Assembly (NCBI GenBank): GCA_040382055.1
Contig: JBEIGE010000049.1
Location: 1 to 11,374, forward strand
From: JBEIGE01 sp040382055
GTDB taxonomy: Bacteria > Pseudomonadota > Gammaproteobacteria > Burkholderiales > Burkholderiaceae_C
Reading direction: 5' to 3'
Length of the DNA: 11,374 nucleotides
The notes beneath the pieces are model-generated. The model was not told where the DNA came from. It was given only the letters and a program-made list of their open reading frames with translations, and did not search any database. Position numbers and translations under genes: made by a program. Shown piece by piece: positions 1 through 5,689 of this stretch (its first letter is position 1; every line of letters begins with the position of its first letter).

Positions 1-29
1 CGTTATGCTCATATTTTCATAGCAGAATA

Positions 30-53
30 CTCTTAATCCATGAGGACTAAGAG
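30..53 (-). terminator. Hairpin downstream of the sirB1-like gene, possible weak terminator
   Basis: Positions 30-39 and 44-53 form a 10-bp stem with a 4-nt loop. In a minus-strand transcript all ten pairs form, one of them a G-U wobble. In a plus-strand transcript that pair would be an A-C mismatch, so the structure fits a minus-strand RNA better. It lies 24 nt past the stop codon at 77. Only a few U residues follow, so it may protect the mRNA 3' end or terminate only weakly. The rest of 1-76 shows no gene. Confidence 0.4.
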
Positions 54-76
54 CCAATTTCAGCGCTAATAAAGCC

Positions 77-931
77 TTAATTGCCCCGACTGCGCAGCTC
101 GTCCACCCGTTTTGAAATAGCAGCCACATCAGCCAGGTTCTTGGTGTTCGCCAGATAGCACTGCAGGTCTGCCACGGCATGCTGGGTGTTGCCCAACTCT
201 GCGCGCGCCAAGCCCCGGTCTCGGTAATCCGGCCAGGAATGGGGCAAAAGCACCAGCAGGCGGTCCAACACAGCCACCAGCATCAGCCAGTCTTCCTGAG
301 TCTTGTGGACTTCCTTGAGGTTGCGCAACATGCGCTCAATGATGTCGCGGGAGGCGGCTGCCTGCAGGTAAAGCCCCAGGGGAATTGCGGCGTCGGCATT
401 GTGGGCCATATGCCGGGCCTGAAACGGTTCAAGCCGGGCTGCGAGTTCCTCACGGCCCAAGGAAAGCCCAGTAAAAGGATCGATCACCACCTGACCCTTG
501 GGCAGGTTTACCTTGACCATGAAGTGGCCCGGAAAACCCACACCGCAGGCAGACAAGCCTATGCCTTGCGCCAATTCCAGCCAAAGTACTGCCAATGAGA
601 TGGGAATACCCCGGCGGCTGCGCAACATGACGCTGACATAGCTGTTATCCGGGTCATAGTAGTCGTTGCGGTTGCCACCAAAATCGAGGTCGCGAAAAAA
701 GAACTGATTGAGCACCCGCAGCCGCTGCAGGGGTGGTGCGTCGGCCGGGATGCGCCGCTTGACACGGACCAGTAGCTGATCGACCTCCGCCAGAACCTGT
801 TGCACGTCGAGCAAGGGGTATTCGTCCTGCGCCAGACTCACCGCGGCTTCAAGCAAGGGGAAATCCTGGTCACTCTGAACCAGCGAGCGAAAATACTCCA
901 GCGCTGTGGGTGTATCCAGGGAAAGGTTCAT
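77..931 (-). CDS. SirB1-family protein: transglutaminase-like domain plus TPR-type C-terminus
   Basis: A 284-residue protein starting at ATG 931-929 and ending in TAA. Residues about 35-165 match the SirB1/transglutaminase-like family. They include an N-D-Y-Y-D-P-x-N-S-Y segment (89-98), an R-R-G-I-P-I-S-L-A segment (106-114) and a G-F-P-G-H-F segment (132-137), with Asp151 in a V-I-D-P-F context. His136 and Asp151 look like the His and Asp of a transglutaminase triad. The R-R-G-I-P segment, where the catalytic Cys would be expected, has none, so the fold may be non-catalytic; this is inference. Residues about 185-280 are helical and TPR-like, with an L-A-R-A-E-L-G-N-T-Q repeat core (241-250). 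No signal peptide is visible, so it is probably cytoplasmic. The start lies 3 nt after the murJ stop with no clear Shine-Dalgarno, which suggests translational coupling. The family is widespread in proteobacteria and its biochemical role is not settled. The family call is confident; the function is unknown. Confidence 0.85.
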   Translation of the reverse strand: MNLSLDTPTALEYFRSLVQSDQDFPLLEAAVSLAQDEYPLLDVQQVLAEVDQLLVRVKRRIPADAPPLQRLRVLNQFFFRDLDFGGNRNDYYDPDNSYVSVMLRSRRGIPISLAVLWLELAQGIGLSACGVGFPGHFMVKVNLPKGQVVIDPFTGLSLGREELAARLEPFQARHMAHNADAAIPLGLYLQAAASRDIIERMLRNLKEVHKTQEDWLMLVAVLDRLLVLLPHSWPDYRDRGLARAELGNTQHAVADLQCYLANTKNLADVAAISKRVDELRSRGN

Positions 932-934
932 GGT

Positions 935-2500
935 TTAGCGTCGGGCAAACTGGGCGAGCTTCAAACCGCTGGCCCAAAGTACCCCAAAATAAAGTGCCGC
1001 TGAGCCCACCAAAACAGCAGCCAGCAAGCCTATGCGTTTGAGACTTTCAGACTGCATGGCAATCCAGTCAACAGACCCTGCTGACCATATCAAAAAGATA
1101 GCAAGAAGTGAGCTCCCAGCAAGGACTTGCAGCGTATAAACACCCCAACCAGGCTCAGGCTTGTAACTCTTGCGCTTGATCAGCCCAAGCAGCAGCCAAA
1201 GCGCGTTGATCAGCGCACCAATGCCAATCGACAGCGACAGGGCAGCATGCTGCATGTAAGGCACCAGAACGATATTGAGCAACTGCGTGATCAGTAAAAC
1301 CACCAGGGCAATGCGTACAGGGGTCTTGATGTCCTGGCTGGCGTAATAACCGGGTGCGAGCACTTTGATGGCAATCACCCCTACCAAGCCGACGCCCCAC
1401 CCCATCATGGCGGCCGTGGTCTGCAGTACATCGCGCTCGGTAAAAGCACCATAGTGGTAGAGAACAGCCACCAGCGGTTTGGCAAAAATCAGCATGCCGA
1501 GCGCACTTGGAACAGCCAGCAGAACAACCAGCCGCAATCCCCAGTCCAGCATGGCTGAGTACCGCGCAGCATCTTCAGATGCTTTGGCTGCAGCCAGTTG
1601 GGGCATGAGCACCACGCCCAGAGCAACACCCAGCAGAGCGGTCGGGAACTCCATAAGGCGGTCTGCATAACTCAGCCAGCTCACACTGCCTGGCGTCAGG
1701 TGGGAAGCAATTTGGGTATTGATCACCAGAGAAATCTGGGCAACGCTAACGCCCAACAGGGCAGGCAGCATCAGGCGAGCCACACGTCTGCAACCTGGCT
1801 CATCCCAGGCGGCTTTGATGTCTGCACCATGCCAACCCAGTTTTGGCAGCAAAGTCAGTTTTCGAAGGGCAAGGATTTGAACAGCCAGCTGCAAGATGCC
1901 ACCAACGATCACGCCGCCCGCCATGGCATAAATGGGTTCAATTCCCTGGTTACGAAACCAGGGGGCACCGAACCAGGCGGCCATGATCATCGACAGATTG
2001 AGCAACACAGGCGTTGCAGCCGGAATGGCAAACCGCTTCCAGGTGTTGAGAACCCCCGAAGCCAAGGCGACCAGTGACATGAAACCAATATAGGGGAACA
2101 TCCAGCGGGTCATGACCACAGCGGCATCAAAGCCAGCGGGTTCCTGCTTCAAGCCACTGGCCAGAGTCCATACCAGCAAGGGGGCAGCAACCACCCCCAA
2201 GAGGCAGGTGAGCAACAATGCCCAGGTGAGAACCGTCGCCACCCGGTTGATCAGTTCACGGGTGGCAGCCTCGCCATGTTGCGCCTTGGTAGCGGCCAAA
2301 ACCGGTACAAATGCCTGGCTGAAAGCGCCTTCAGCAAACAGTCTGCGAAAAAGGTTGGGTATCCGGAATGCGACGTTGAAGGCGTCTGTCATGGCGCTGG
2401 CCCCAAAGGTGGAGGCCATCAGTAATTCACGCGCCAGTCCGGTGACACGCGACACCAGGGTCAGCAGGGAAACTGTGGATGCGGCTTTGAACAAACTCAC
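935..2500 (-). CDS. murJ: Lipid II flippase MurJ (MviN)
   Basis: A polytopic inner-membrane protein of the MOP superfamily that moves the peptidoglycan precursor lipid II from the cytoplasmic to the periplasmic face. From GTG 2500-2498 it has 521 residues, close to the roughly 511 of E. coli MurJ. With this start, residues known to matter in E. coli MurJ fall at the same numbers: Arg18, Arg24, Asp39, Arg52 and Glu57, in the T-D-A-F and R-R-L-F-A-E-G-A-F motifs. The Y-A-D-R-L-M-E-F-P motif carries Arg281, equivalent to E. coli Arg270. Many hydrophobic segments run to the C-terminus, consistent with about 14 helices. The open frame extends upstream to a TTG at 2593, but those 31 residues do not resemble the family and overlap the rpsT promoter. 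There is no Shine-Dalgarno before the GTG. The gene is divergent from rpsT and directly followed by the SirB1-like gene, probably in one transcript. The identification is secure; the start is likely but unproven. Confidence 0.96.
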   Translation of the reverse strand: MSLFKAASTVSLLTLVSRVTGLARELLMASTFGASAMTDAFNVAFRIPNLFRRLFAEGAFSQAFVPVLAATKAQHGEAATRELINRVATVLTWALLLTCLLGVVAAPLLVWTLASGLKQEPAGFDAAVVMTRWMFPYIGFMSLVALASGVLNTWKRFAIPAATPVLLNLSMIMAAWFGAPWFRNQGIEPIYAMAGGVIVGGILQLAVQILALRKLTLLPKLGWHGADIKAAWDEPGCRRVARLMLPALLGVSVAQISLVINTQIASHLTPGSVSWLSYADRLMEFPTALLGVALGVVLMPQLAAAKASEDAARYSAMLDWGLRLVVLLAVPSALGMLIFAKPLVAVLYHYGAFTERDVLQTTAAMMGWGVGLVGVIAIKVLAPGYYASQDIKTPVRIALVVLLITQLLNIVLVPYMQHAALSLSIGIGALINALWLLLGLIKRKSYKPEPGWGVYTLQVLAGSSLLAIFLIWSAGSVDWIAMQSESLKRIGLLAAVLVGSAALYFGVLWASGLKLAQFARR

Positions 2501-2506
2501 GGGGGA

Positions 2507-2538
2507 AGTGTAGCCGCTGGAAGTCACCGTTCTGACAA
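2507..2538 (-). promoter_or_regulatory. Possible murJ promoter placing transcription start at the GTG codon
   Basis: On the minus strand TACACT (2512-2507) matches a -10 hexamer and ends 6 nt before the murJ GTG at 2500, which would put the first transcribed base at or next to the start codon. TTGTCA (2538-2533) resembles a -35 box, but the spacer is 20 nt, longer than the usual 16-18. Absence of a Shine-Dalgarno is consistent with a leaderless mRNA. The assignment is speculative. Confidence 0.25.
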
Positions 2539-2585
2539 TCCGGATGACTTCTGAAACAGGCCCAAGGCAAGCGTATCGCCAGCGC

Positions 2586-2594
2586 TGATACAAT
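2586..2594 (+). promoter_or_regulatory. Extended -10 promoter of rpsT
   Basis: The sequence TG-A-TACAAT at 2586-2594 is an extended -10 element (TGn followed by a hexamer with 5 of 6 consensus bases). Transcription would start near 2601, giving a leader of about 40 nt before the rpsT ATG. No good -35 box is seen 16-18 nt upstream, which is common when the -10 is extended. Confidence 0.6.
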
Positions 2595-2639
2595 AGAGGG
2601 CTTTGCTGACAACATCCTCAGACACAAGGAACTACTTTT

Positions 2640-2939
2640 ATGGCATCTGGAAAACCGAAGAAAAAGAACCCGCGCTTGGCGTCGGGCCGTAAACGCGTCC
2701 GTCAGGACGTCAAAATCAATGCAGCGAACACGTCGTTGCGCTCAAAATACCGCACCGCAGTCAAGAATGTCGAAAAGGCCGTCATTGCCGGCGACAAGAC
2801 CAAGGCCACTGAGCTGTTCGCAAAAATGCAAGCCGTGGTGGATACCGTGGCTGACAAAGGGATTTTCCACAAAAACAAGGCTGCTCGCGACAAGAGCCGC
2901 CTGTCAACCAAAGTGAAAGCTTTGGCTCTCGCCGCCTAA
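2640..2939 (+). CDS. rpsT: 30S ribosomal protein S20
   Basis: A 99-residue, strongly basic protein of the small ribosomal subunit that binds 16S rRNA and helps 30S assembly. The N-terminus is Lys/Arg-rich (K-P-K-K-K-N-P-R-L-A-S-G-R-K-R, residues 5-19). It continues with the S20 signatures S-L-R-S-K-Y-R-T-A-V-K (32-42) and G-I-F-H-K-N-K-A-A-R-D-K-S-R-L (74-88), the last being the most conserved part of the family. The protein is slightly longer than E. coli S20 (87 residues). The start ATG 2640-2642 has an AAGGA Shine-Dalgarno at 2626-2630 with a 9-nt spacer. The gene is monocistronic: it has its own promoter and a strong terminator downstream. In E. coli S20 represses its own translation; nothing here confirms or excludes that. 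Confidence 0.98.
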   Translation: MASGKPKKKNPRLASGRKRVRQDVKINAANTSLRSKYRTAVKNVEKAVIAGDKTKATELFAKMQAVVDTVADKGIFHKNKAARDKSRLSTKVKALALAA

Positions 2940-2945
2940 TTTTTA

Positions 2946-2980
2946 GGCGAATCGCACGAATCCTGCTTGCAGGATTCGCC
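2946..2980 (+). repeat. Overlapping inverted repeats just after rpsT
   Basis: Seven nt after the rpsT stop, 2957-2966 and 2969-2978 form a perfect inverted repeat (CGAATCCTGC / GCAGGATTCG). Allowing for loop closure this is a stem of about 9 bp with a 4-nt loop. An outer pair, GGCGAAT (2946-2952) with ATTCGCC (2974-2980), would use part of the same 3' arm, so the two stems are mutually exclusive. No T-tract follows, so this is more likely an mRNA 3'-end stabiliser or processing structure than the main terminator. Confidence 0.6.
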
Positions 2981-3010
2981 GTTTGTAACGGGTGCGCTGT
3001 CCGCAAAGTG

Positions 3011-3038
3011 AAAAAACCGTCCTCAGGACGGTTTTTTT
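3011..3038 (+). terminator. Bidirectional intrinsic terminator between rpsT and the DUF3579 gene
   Basis: The stem ACCGTCC (3016-3022) / GGACGGT (3026-3032) has a 3-nt TCA gap and is followed on the plus strand by a T-tract running to 3038. On the other side lies an A-tract (3011-3016), which becomes a U-tract in a minus-strand transcript. The structure can therefore end both rpsT transcription and the convergent DUF3579 transcript, whose stop codon is 20 nt away. Confidence 0.92.
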
Positions 3039-3058
3039 ATGGCTTCATGAAATCCGGC

Positions 3059-3370
3059 TTACTCAAGGTTGGGGGATTCATCGGCATTCTTCACCTGCAG
3101 GTTGTTGTCCTTGGCGAAATTGAGGCAGAAATCCCAGGCCATCACGTCGTGATCTCGTAAATCAGGATGAATAACCACGCATTTCACATCACCTATGGAC
3201 CTTGGCACGCACCAAGGTGAATAACTGAGCTGTCGACCTGATTGCGTGCCCCCCGGTCGAAACTGACTCATCACGCCGGCTAGTCTTTCAGCCCAGTCGC
3301 TGGGACGGAACGTCTTGCCGTTGTGGGTTAACCCCAGAATCAGCAATTTTTTATGAGACGTATTGACCAT
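3059..3370 (-). CDS. DUF3579 domain protein, function unknown
   Basis: A small 103-residue protein that I recognise as the DUF3579 family, found mainly in betaproteobacteria and often near rpsT and arginine genes. The family pattern is visible as an N-terminal beta segment L-L-I-L-G-L-T-H-N-G-K-T-F-R-P-S-D-W-A-E-R-L (9-30), then L-S-Y-S-P-W (48-53), V-K-C-V-V-I (62-67) and the C-terminal D-F-C-L-N-F-A-K-D-N-N-L-Q-V (80-93). No signal peptide or membrane segment is visible, so it should be cytoplasmic. The ATG at 3370-3368 has no purine-rich Shine-Dalgarno, since the bases just upstream on this strand are pyrimidine-rich. The gene ends at the terminator shared with rpsT and is divergent from argD. 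No biochemical role can be assigned; a link to arginine metabolism would be guesswork from position alone. Confidence 0.85.
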   Translation of the reverse strand: MVNTSHKKLLILGLTHNGKTFRPSDWAERLAGVMSQFRPGGTQSGRQLSYSPWCVPRSIGDVKCVVIHPDLRDHDVMAWDFCLNFAKDNNLQVKNADESPNLE

Positions 3371-3421
3371 CAGGAGGGTAGTAAATTGACCGCGCGCCTT
3401 AATTTGCGGCAGTGCACAATA

Positions 3422-3451
3422 ATTCTAGCCGATGGTGAGAACGTCTAGAAT
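3422..3451. promoter_or_regulatory. Symmetric dyad in the argD/DUF3579 divergent promoter region
   Basis: ATTCTAG (3422-3428) and CTAGAAT (3445-3451) are a perfect 7-bp inverted repeat separated by 16 nt. The right arm contains TAGAAT (3446-3451), a 5-of-6 match to a -10 box reading toward argD. The left arm contains the same hexamer on the minus strand (3427-3422), reading toward the DUF3579 gene. Each would place a transcription start about 45-60 nt before its gene. The -35 matches are poor, which suggests activation or a regulator binding the dyad. Promoter activity is inferred. Confidence 0.4.
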
Positions 3452-3461
3452 GGTTTTCCAG

Positions 3462-3484
3462 CGGCCCAACCCATGGATGGGCCG
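3462..3484 (+). promoter_or_regulatory. Hairpin in the argD leader
   Basis: CGGCCCA (3462-3468) and TGGGCCG (3478-3484) form a perfect 7-bp stem around a 9-nt loop, followed by a T-rich stretch (about 3485-3503). A competing stem, CCCAT (3470-3474) with ATGGG (3477-3481), shares bases with it. The hairpin lies between the proposed argD promoter and the Shine-Dalgarno, so it would be in the 5' leader and could act as a weak terminator/attenuator or an mRNA stability element. Confidence 0.4.
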
Positions 3485-3519
3485 ATTTATTTTGTGTCTC
3501 TTTCCCGGAGCTTATGCCC

Positions 3520-4734
3520 ATGAATGCCCCAGCCCAGCACTTCATCGAAGCCTCATCACCCCACGTGATGAATACCTACGGCCGCCTGCCCATTGCCCTG
3601 TCGCATGGTCAGGGTTGCCGTGTATGGGATATCAACGGCAAATCATATTTGGACGGACTGGGCGGGATTGCGGTCAATACGCTGGGGCACAACCACCCCA
3701 AGCTGGTGCCCGCTTTGCAGGATCAGCTCACCAAACTGATACACACCTCCAACTACTACCACATCACTGGCCAGGAAACCCTGGCAGCCAAGCTGGTGGA
3801 ACTCTCGGGGCTGACCAACGTGTTCTTTTGCTCTACAGGTCTGGAAGCCAATGAAGCAGCCCTGAAGCTGGCGCGCAAATTCGGCCACGATCGGGGCATT
3901 GAACGGCCAGAAATAGTGGTCTATGAAAAGGCCTTCCATGGCCGCAGCATCGCGACCCTGAGCGCAACCGGAAACGCCAAGGTTCAGGCTGGCTTTGGCC
4001 CCCTGGTTGAGGGCTTTGTTCGGGTGCCAATCAATAACATTGAATCCCTGCAAGCGGCTACTGAAGGCAATCCGAACGTGGTGGCAGTTTTTTTTGAGGC
4101 AATACAGGGTGAAGGCGGCATCAATCTCATGCATATGGACTATCTGCGGCAGGTCCGTGCGCTGTGCGACGAGCGTAACTGGCTGATGATGATTGACGAG
4201 GTGCAGTGTGGCATGGGACGGACCGGCAAATGGTTTGCCCACCAGTGGGCCGGCATCAAGCCAGATGTCATGCCCCTGGCCAAGGGCTTGGGCTCAGGCG
4301 TTCCGATAGGTGCAGTCGTTGCAGGCCCCAAAGCAGCGCATATCTTTCAACCAGGCAATCATGGCACCACCTTTGGTGGCAACCCGCTGTCAATGCGGGC
4401 TGGTGTAGAAACCATACGCATCATGGAAGAAGATGGATTGATGGCCAATGCTGCGCTGATGGGTGAATACCTGAAAAATGCTTTGCACACGGAGTTGAAC
4501 GGTATCCCTGGTGTCAAGGAGATCCGAGGGCTCGGTTTGATGATTGGGGTGGAGTTGGACAAACCCTGCGCTGAGCTGGTCAAACAAGCCGCTGACCAAG
4601 GGCTACTGATCAGTGTCACGGCAGATACTGTCATCCGTTTGGTACCACCACTGATCATCACGCGAGCAGAGGTTGACGAAATCGTTCGAATTCTGTGCCC
4701 GTTAGTCAAGCAACTGCTAAGCACCAACCGCTGA
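3520..4734 (+). CDS. argD: Acetylornithine aminotransferase (class III, PLP-dependent)
   Basis: It converts N-acetylglutamate 5-semialdehyde and glutamate to N-acetylornithine and 2-oxoglutarate in arginine biosynthesis. Family members often also act on succinyl-diaminopimelate in lysine synthesis. Numbered from ATG 3520 the protein has 404 residues, the normal length. Visible features are the phosphate-binding C-S-T-G-L-E-A-N-E-A segment (104-113), F-H-G-R-S (139-143), I-D-E-V-Q-C-G-M-G-R-T-G (225-236) with the Asp that contacts the pyridine nitrogen, the PLP-linking Lys255 in P-L-A-K-G-L-G-S-G, G-T-T-F-G-G-N-P (282-289) and a C-terminal Arg in V-I-R-L-V-P-P-L. An in-frame ATG at 3514 sits only 3 nt after GGAG (3507-3510), whereas ATG 3520 is 9 nt away, so the later start is preferred. 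argF follows after 14 nt, consistent with an arginine operon. Other class III aminotransferases such as GABA or ornithine aminotransferase are less likely given the sequence and neighbour. Confidence 0.95.
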   Translation: MNAPAQHFIEASSPHVMNTYGRLPIALSHGQGCRVWDINGKSYLDGLGGIAVNTLGHNHPKLVPALQDQLTKLIHTSNYYHITGQETLAAKLVELSGLTNVFFCSTGLEANEAALKLARKFGHDRGIERPEIVVYEKAFHGRSIATLSATGNAKVQAGFGPLVEGFVRVPINNIESLQAATEGNPNVVAVFFEAIQGEGGINLMHMDYLRQVRALCDERNWLMMIDEVQCGMGRTGKWFAHQWAGIKPDVMPLAKGLGSGVPIGAVVAGPKAAHIFQPGNHGTTFGGNPLSMRAGVETIRIMEEDGLMANAALMGEYLKNALHTELNGIPGVKEIRGLGLMIGVELDKPCAELVKQAADQGLLISVTADTVIRLVPPLIITRAEVDEIVRILCPLVKQLLSTNR

Positions 4735-4748
4735 AATGGATGCAAGGC

Positions 4749-5663
4749 ATGAAGCACTATTTGCAATTCAGCGATTTCTCGGCAGAGCAATACCATTACC
4801 TGTTTGCCCGCGCGTCGCTGATCAAGAAAAAATTCAAGGCTTACGAGAAACACCATCCTCTGGCTGACCGTACGCTGGCCATGATTTTTGAAAAGGCCTC
4901 GACACGAACCCGCGTCAGCTTTGAGGCGGGCATGTACCAACTGGGCGGCAGCGTTGTGCACCTGACCACTGGCGATAGCCAACTAGGTCGGGCTGAGCCT
5001 ATCGAGGACAGCGCGCGGGTCATCAGCCGGATGGTTGACCTGGTGATGATTCGCACCTACGAACAGGAAAAAATTGAAAGTTTTGCGGCTCATTCCAGGG
5101 TTCCCGTGATCAATGGCCTGACCAATGAGTTTCACCCCTGCCAGATCCTGGCGGATATCTTTACGTTTATTGAGCATCGGGGCGCCATTCAGGGAAAAGT
5201 GGTGGCTTGGGTGGGTGATGGCAACAATATGGCCAATACCTGGTTGCAAGCCGCTGAAGTGTTGGATTTCAAGGTGCACCTGAGCACGCCCGGCGGCTAC
5301 GAGGTAGACCATAACGTGGCCGGGGTACGTAGTCGTGAATCATACAAAGTGTTCGCTGACCCCATGGACGCTTGTGCCCAGGCGGACCTGGTCACCACCG
5401 ATGTCTGGACCAGCATGGGTTTTGAAGCTGAGAATGAAGCGCGTCAAAAGGCTTTTGCAGATTGGTGTGTCGACGCTGACATGATGCGCGCCGCCAAGGA
5501 CAATGCGCTGTTCATGCACTGCCTGCCTGCTCATCGCGGAGAGGAAGTCAGCACAGAGGTGATCGATGGTCATCAGTCCGTGGTTTGGGACGAGGCGGAG
5601 AACCGTCTGCATGTACAAAAAGCATTGATGGAATACCTGCTGCTCGGGGAAATTCAAGCCTGA
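4749..5663 (+). CDS. argF: Ornithine carbamoyltransferase, anabolic type
   Basis: It transfers the carbamoyl group of carbamoyl phosphate to ornithine to give citrulline, in the cytoplasm, probably as a trimer. From ATG 4749 it has 304 residues, normal for the family. Motifs in order are S-T-R-T-R (51-55, carbamoyl phosphate), H-P-C-Q (129-132), G-D-G-N-N-M-A-N-T-W (156-165), T-S-M-G-F (221-225, ornithine loop) and H-C-L-P-A-H-R-G (257-264, with the active-site Cys). The frame is also open to a GTG at 4695 inside argD and an ATG at 4740, but family proteins begin M-K-H-Y-L-Q-F, and GGA at 4738-4740 sits 8 nt before ATG 4749. That start is 14 nt after the argD stop, so the genes are very likely cotranscribed and coupled. 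The enzyme is a biosynthetic rather than catabolic (arcB-type) OTC judging by its partner; no arcA or arcC is present here. Confidence 0.96.
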   Translation: MKHYLQFSDFSAEQYHYLFARASLIKKKFKAYEKHHPLADRTLAMIFEKASTRTRVSFEAGMYQLGGSVVHLTTGDSQLGRAEPIEDSARVISRMVDLVMIRTYEQEKIESFAAHSRVPVINGLTNEFHPCQILADIFTFIEHRGAIQGKVVAWVGDGNNMANTWLQAAEVLDFKVHLSTPGGYEVDHNVAGVRSRESYKVFADPMDACAQADLVTTDVWTSMGFEAENEARQKAFADWCVDADMMRAAKDNALFMHCLPAHRGEEVSTEVIDGHQSVVWDEAENRLHVQKALMEYLLLGEIQA

Positions 5664-5676
5664 GTGCAAGCCTGGA

Positions 5677-5689
5677 GCGGTTCAACCGC
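5677..5689. repeat. Small inverted repeat at the argF / monooxygenase convergence
   Basis: GCGG (5677-5680) and CCGC (5686-5689) enclose TTCAA, and the stem can lengthen to GCGGTT/AACCGC with one central base. It overlaps the monooxygenase stop codon (5684-5682) and lies 13 nt past the argF stop. There is no T-tract on either side, so at most it is a weak or Rho-assisted end signal for both genes. Confidence 0.25.

Noticed and set aside
1598..2077. A plus-strand open frame of about 159 codons inside murJ.
   Set aside because: It is antisense to the conserved murJ sequence, with a composition rich in Gln/His typical of shadow frames and no start signal.
2501..2593. N-terminal extension of MurJ to a TTG codon at 2593.
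   Set aside because: The extra 31 residues are not MurJ-like, they overlap the rpsT promoter, and the GTG at 2500 gives exact numbering agreement with E. coli MurJ.
3643..4242. A 199-codon open frame antisense to argD.
   Set aside because: It lies fully within the argD coding sequence, has no recognisable domain or ribosome binding site, and is explained by codon bias in a GC-rich gene.
4695..4748. Earlier argF starts at GTG 4695 (inside argD) or ATG 4740.
   Set aside because: Family proteins begin at M-K-H-Y-L, and the ATG at 4749 has better spacing from a GGA element; the upstream residues are not conserved as far as I can tell.
4359..4982. A 207-codon minus-strand open frame across the argD-argF junction.
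   Set aside because: It is antisense to two well-identified enzymes and its translation resembles no family; a shadow of the real genes.
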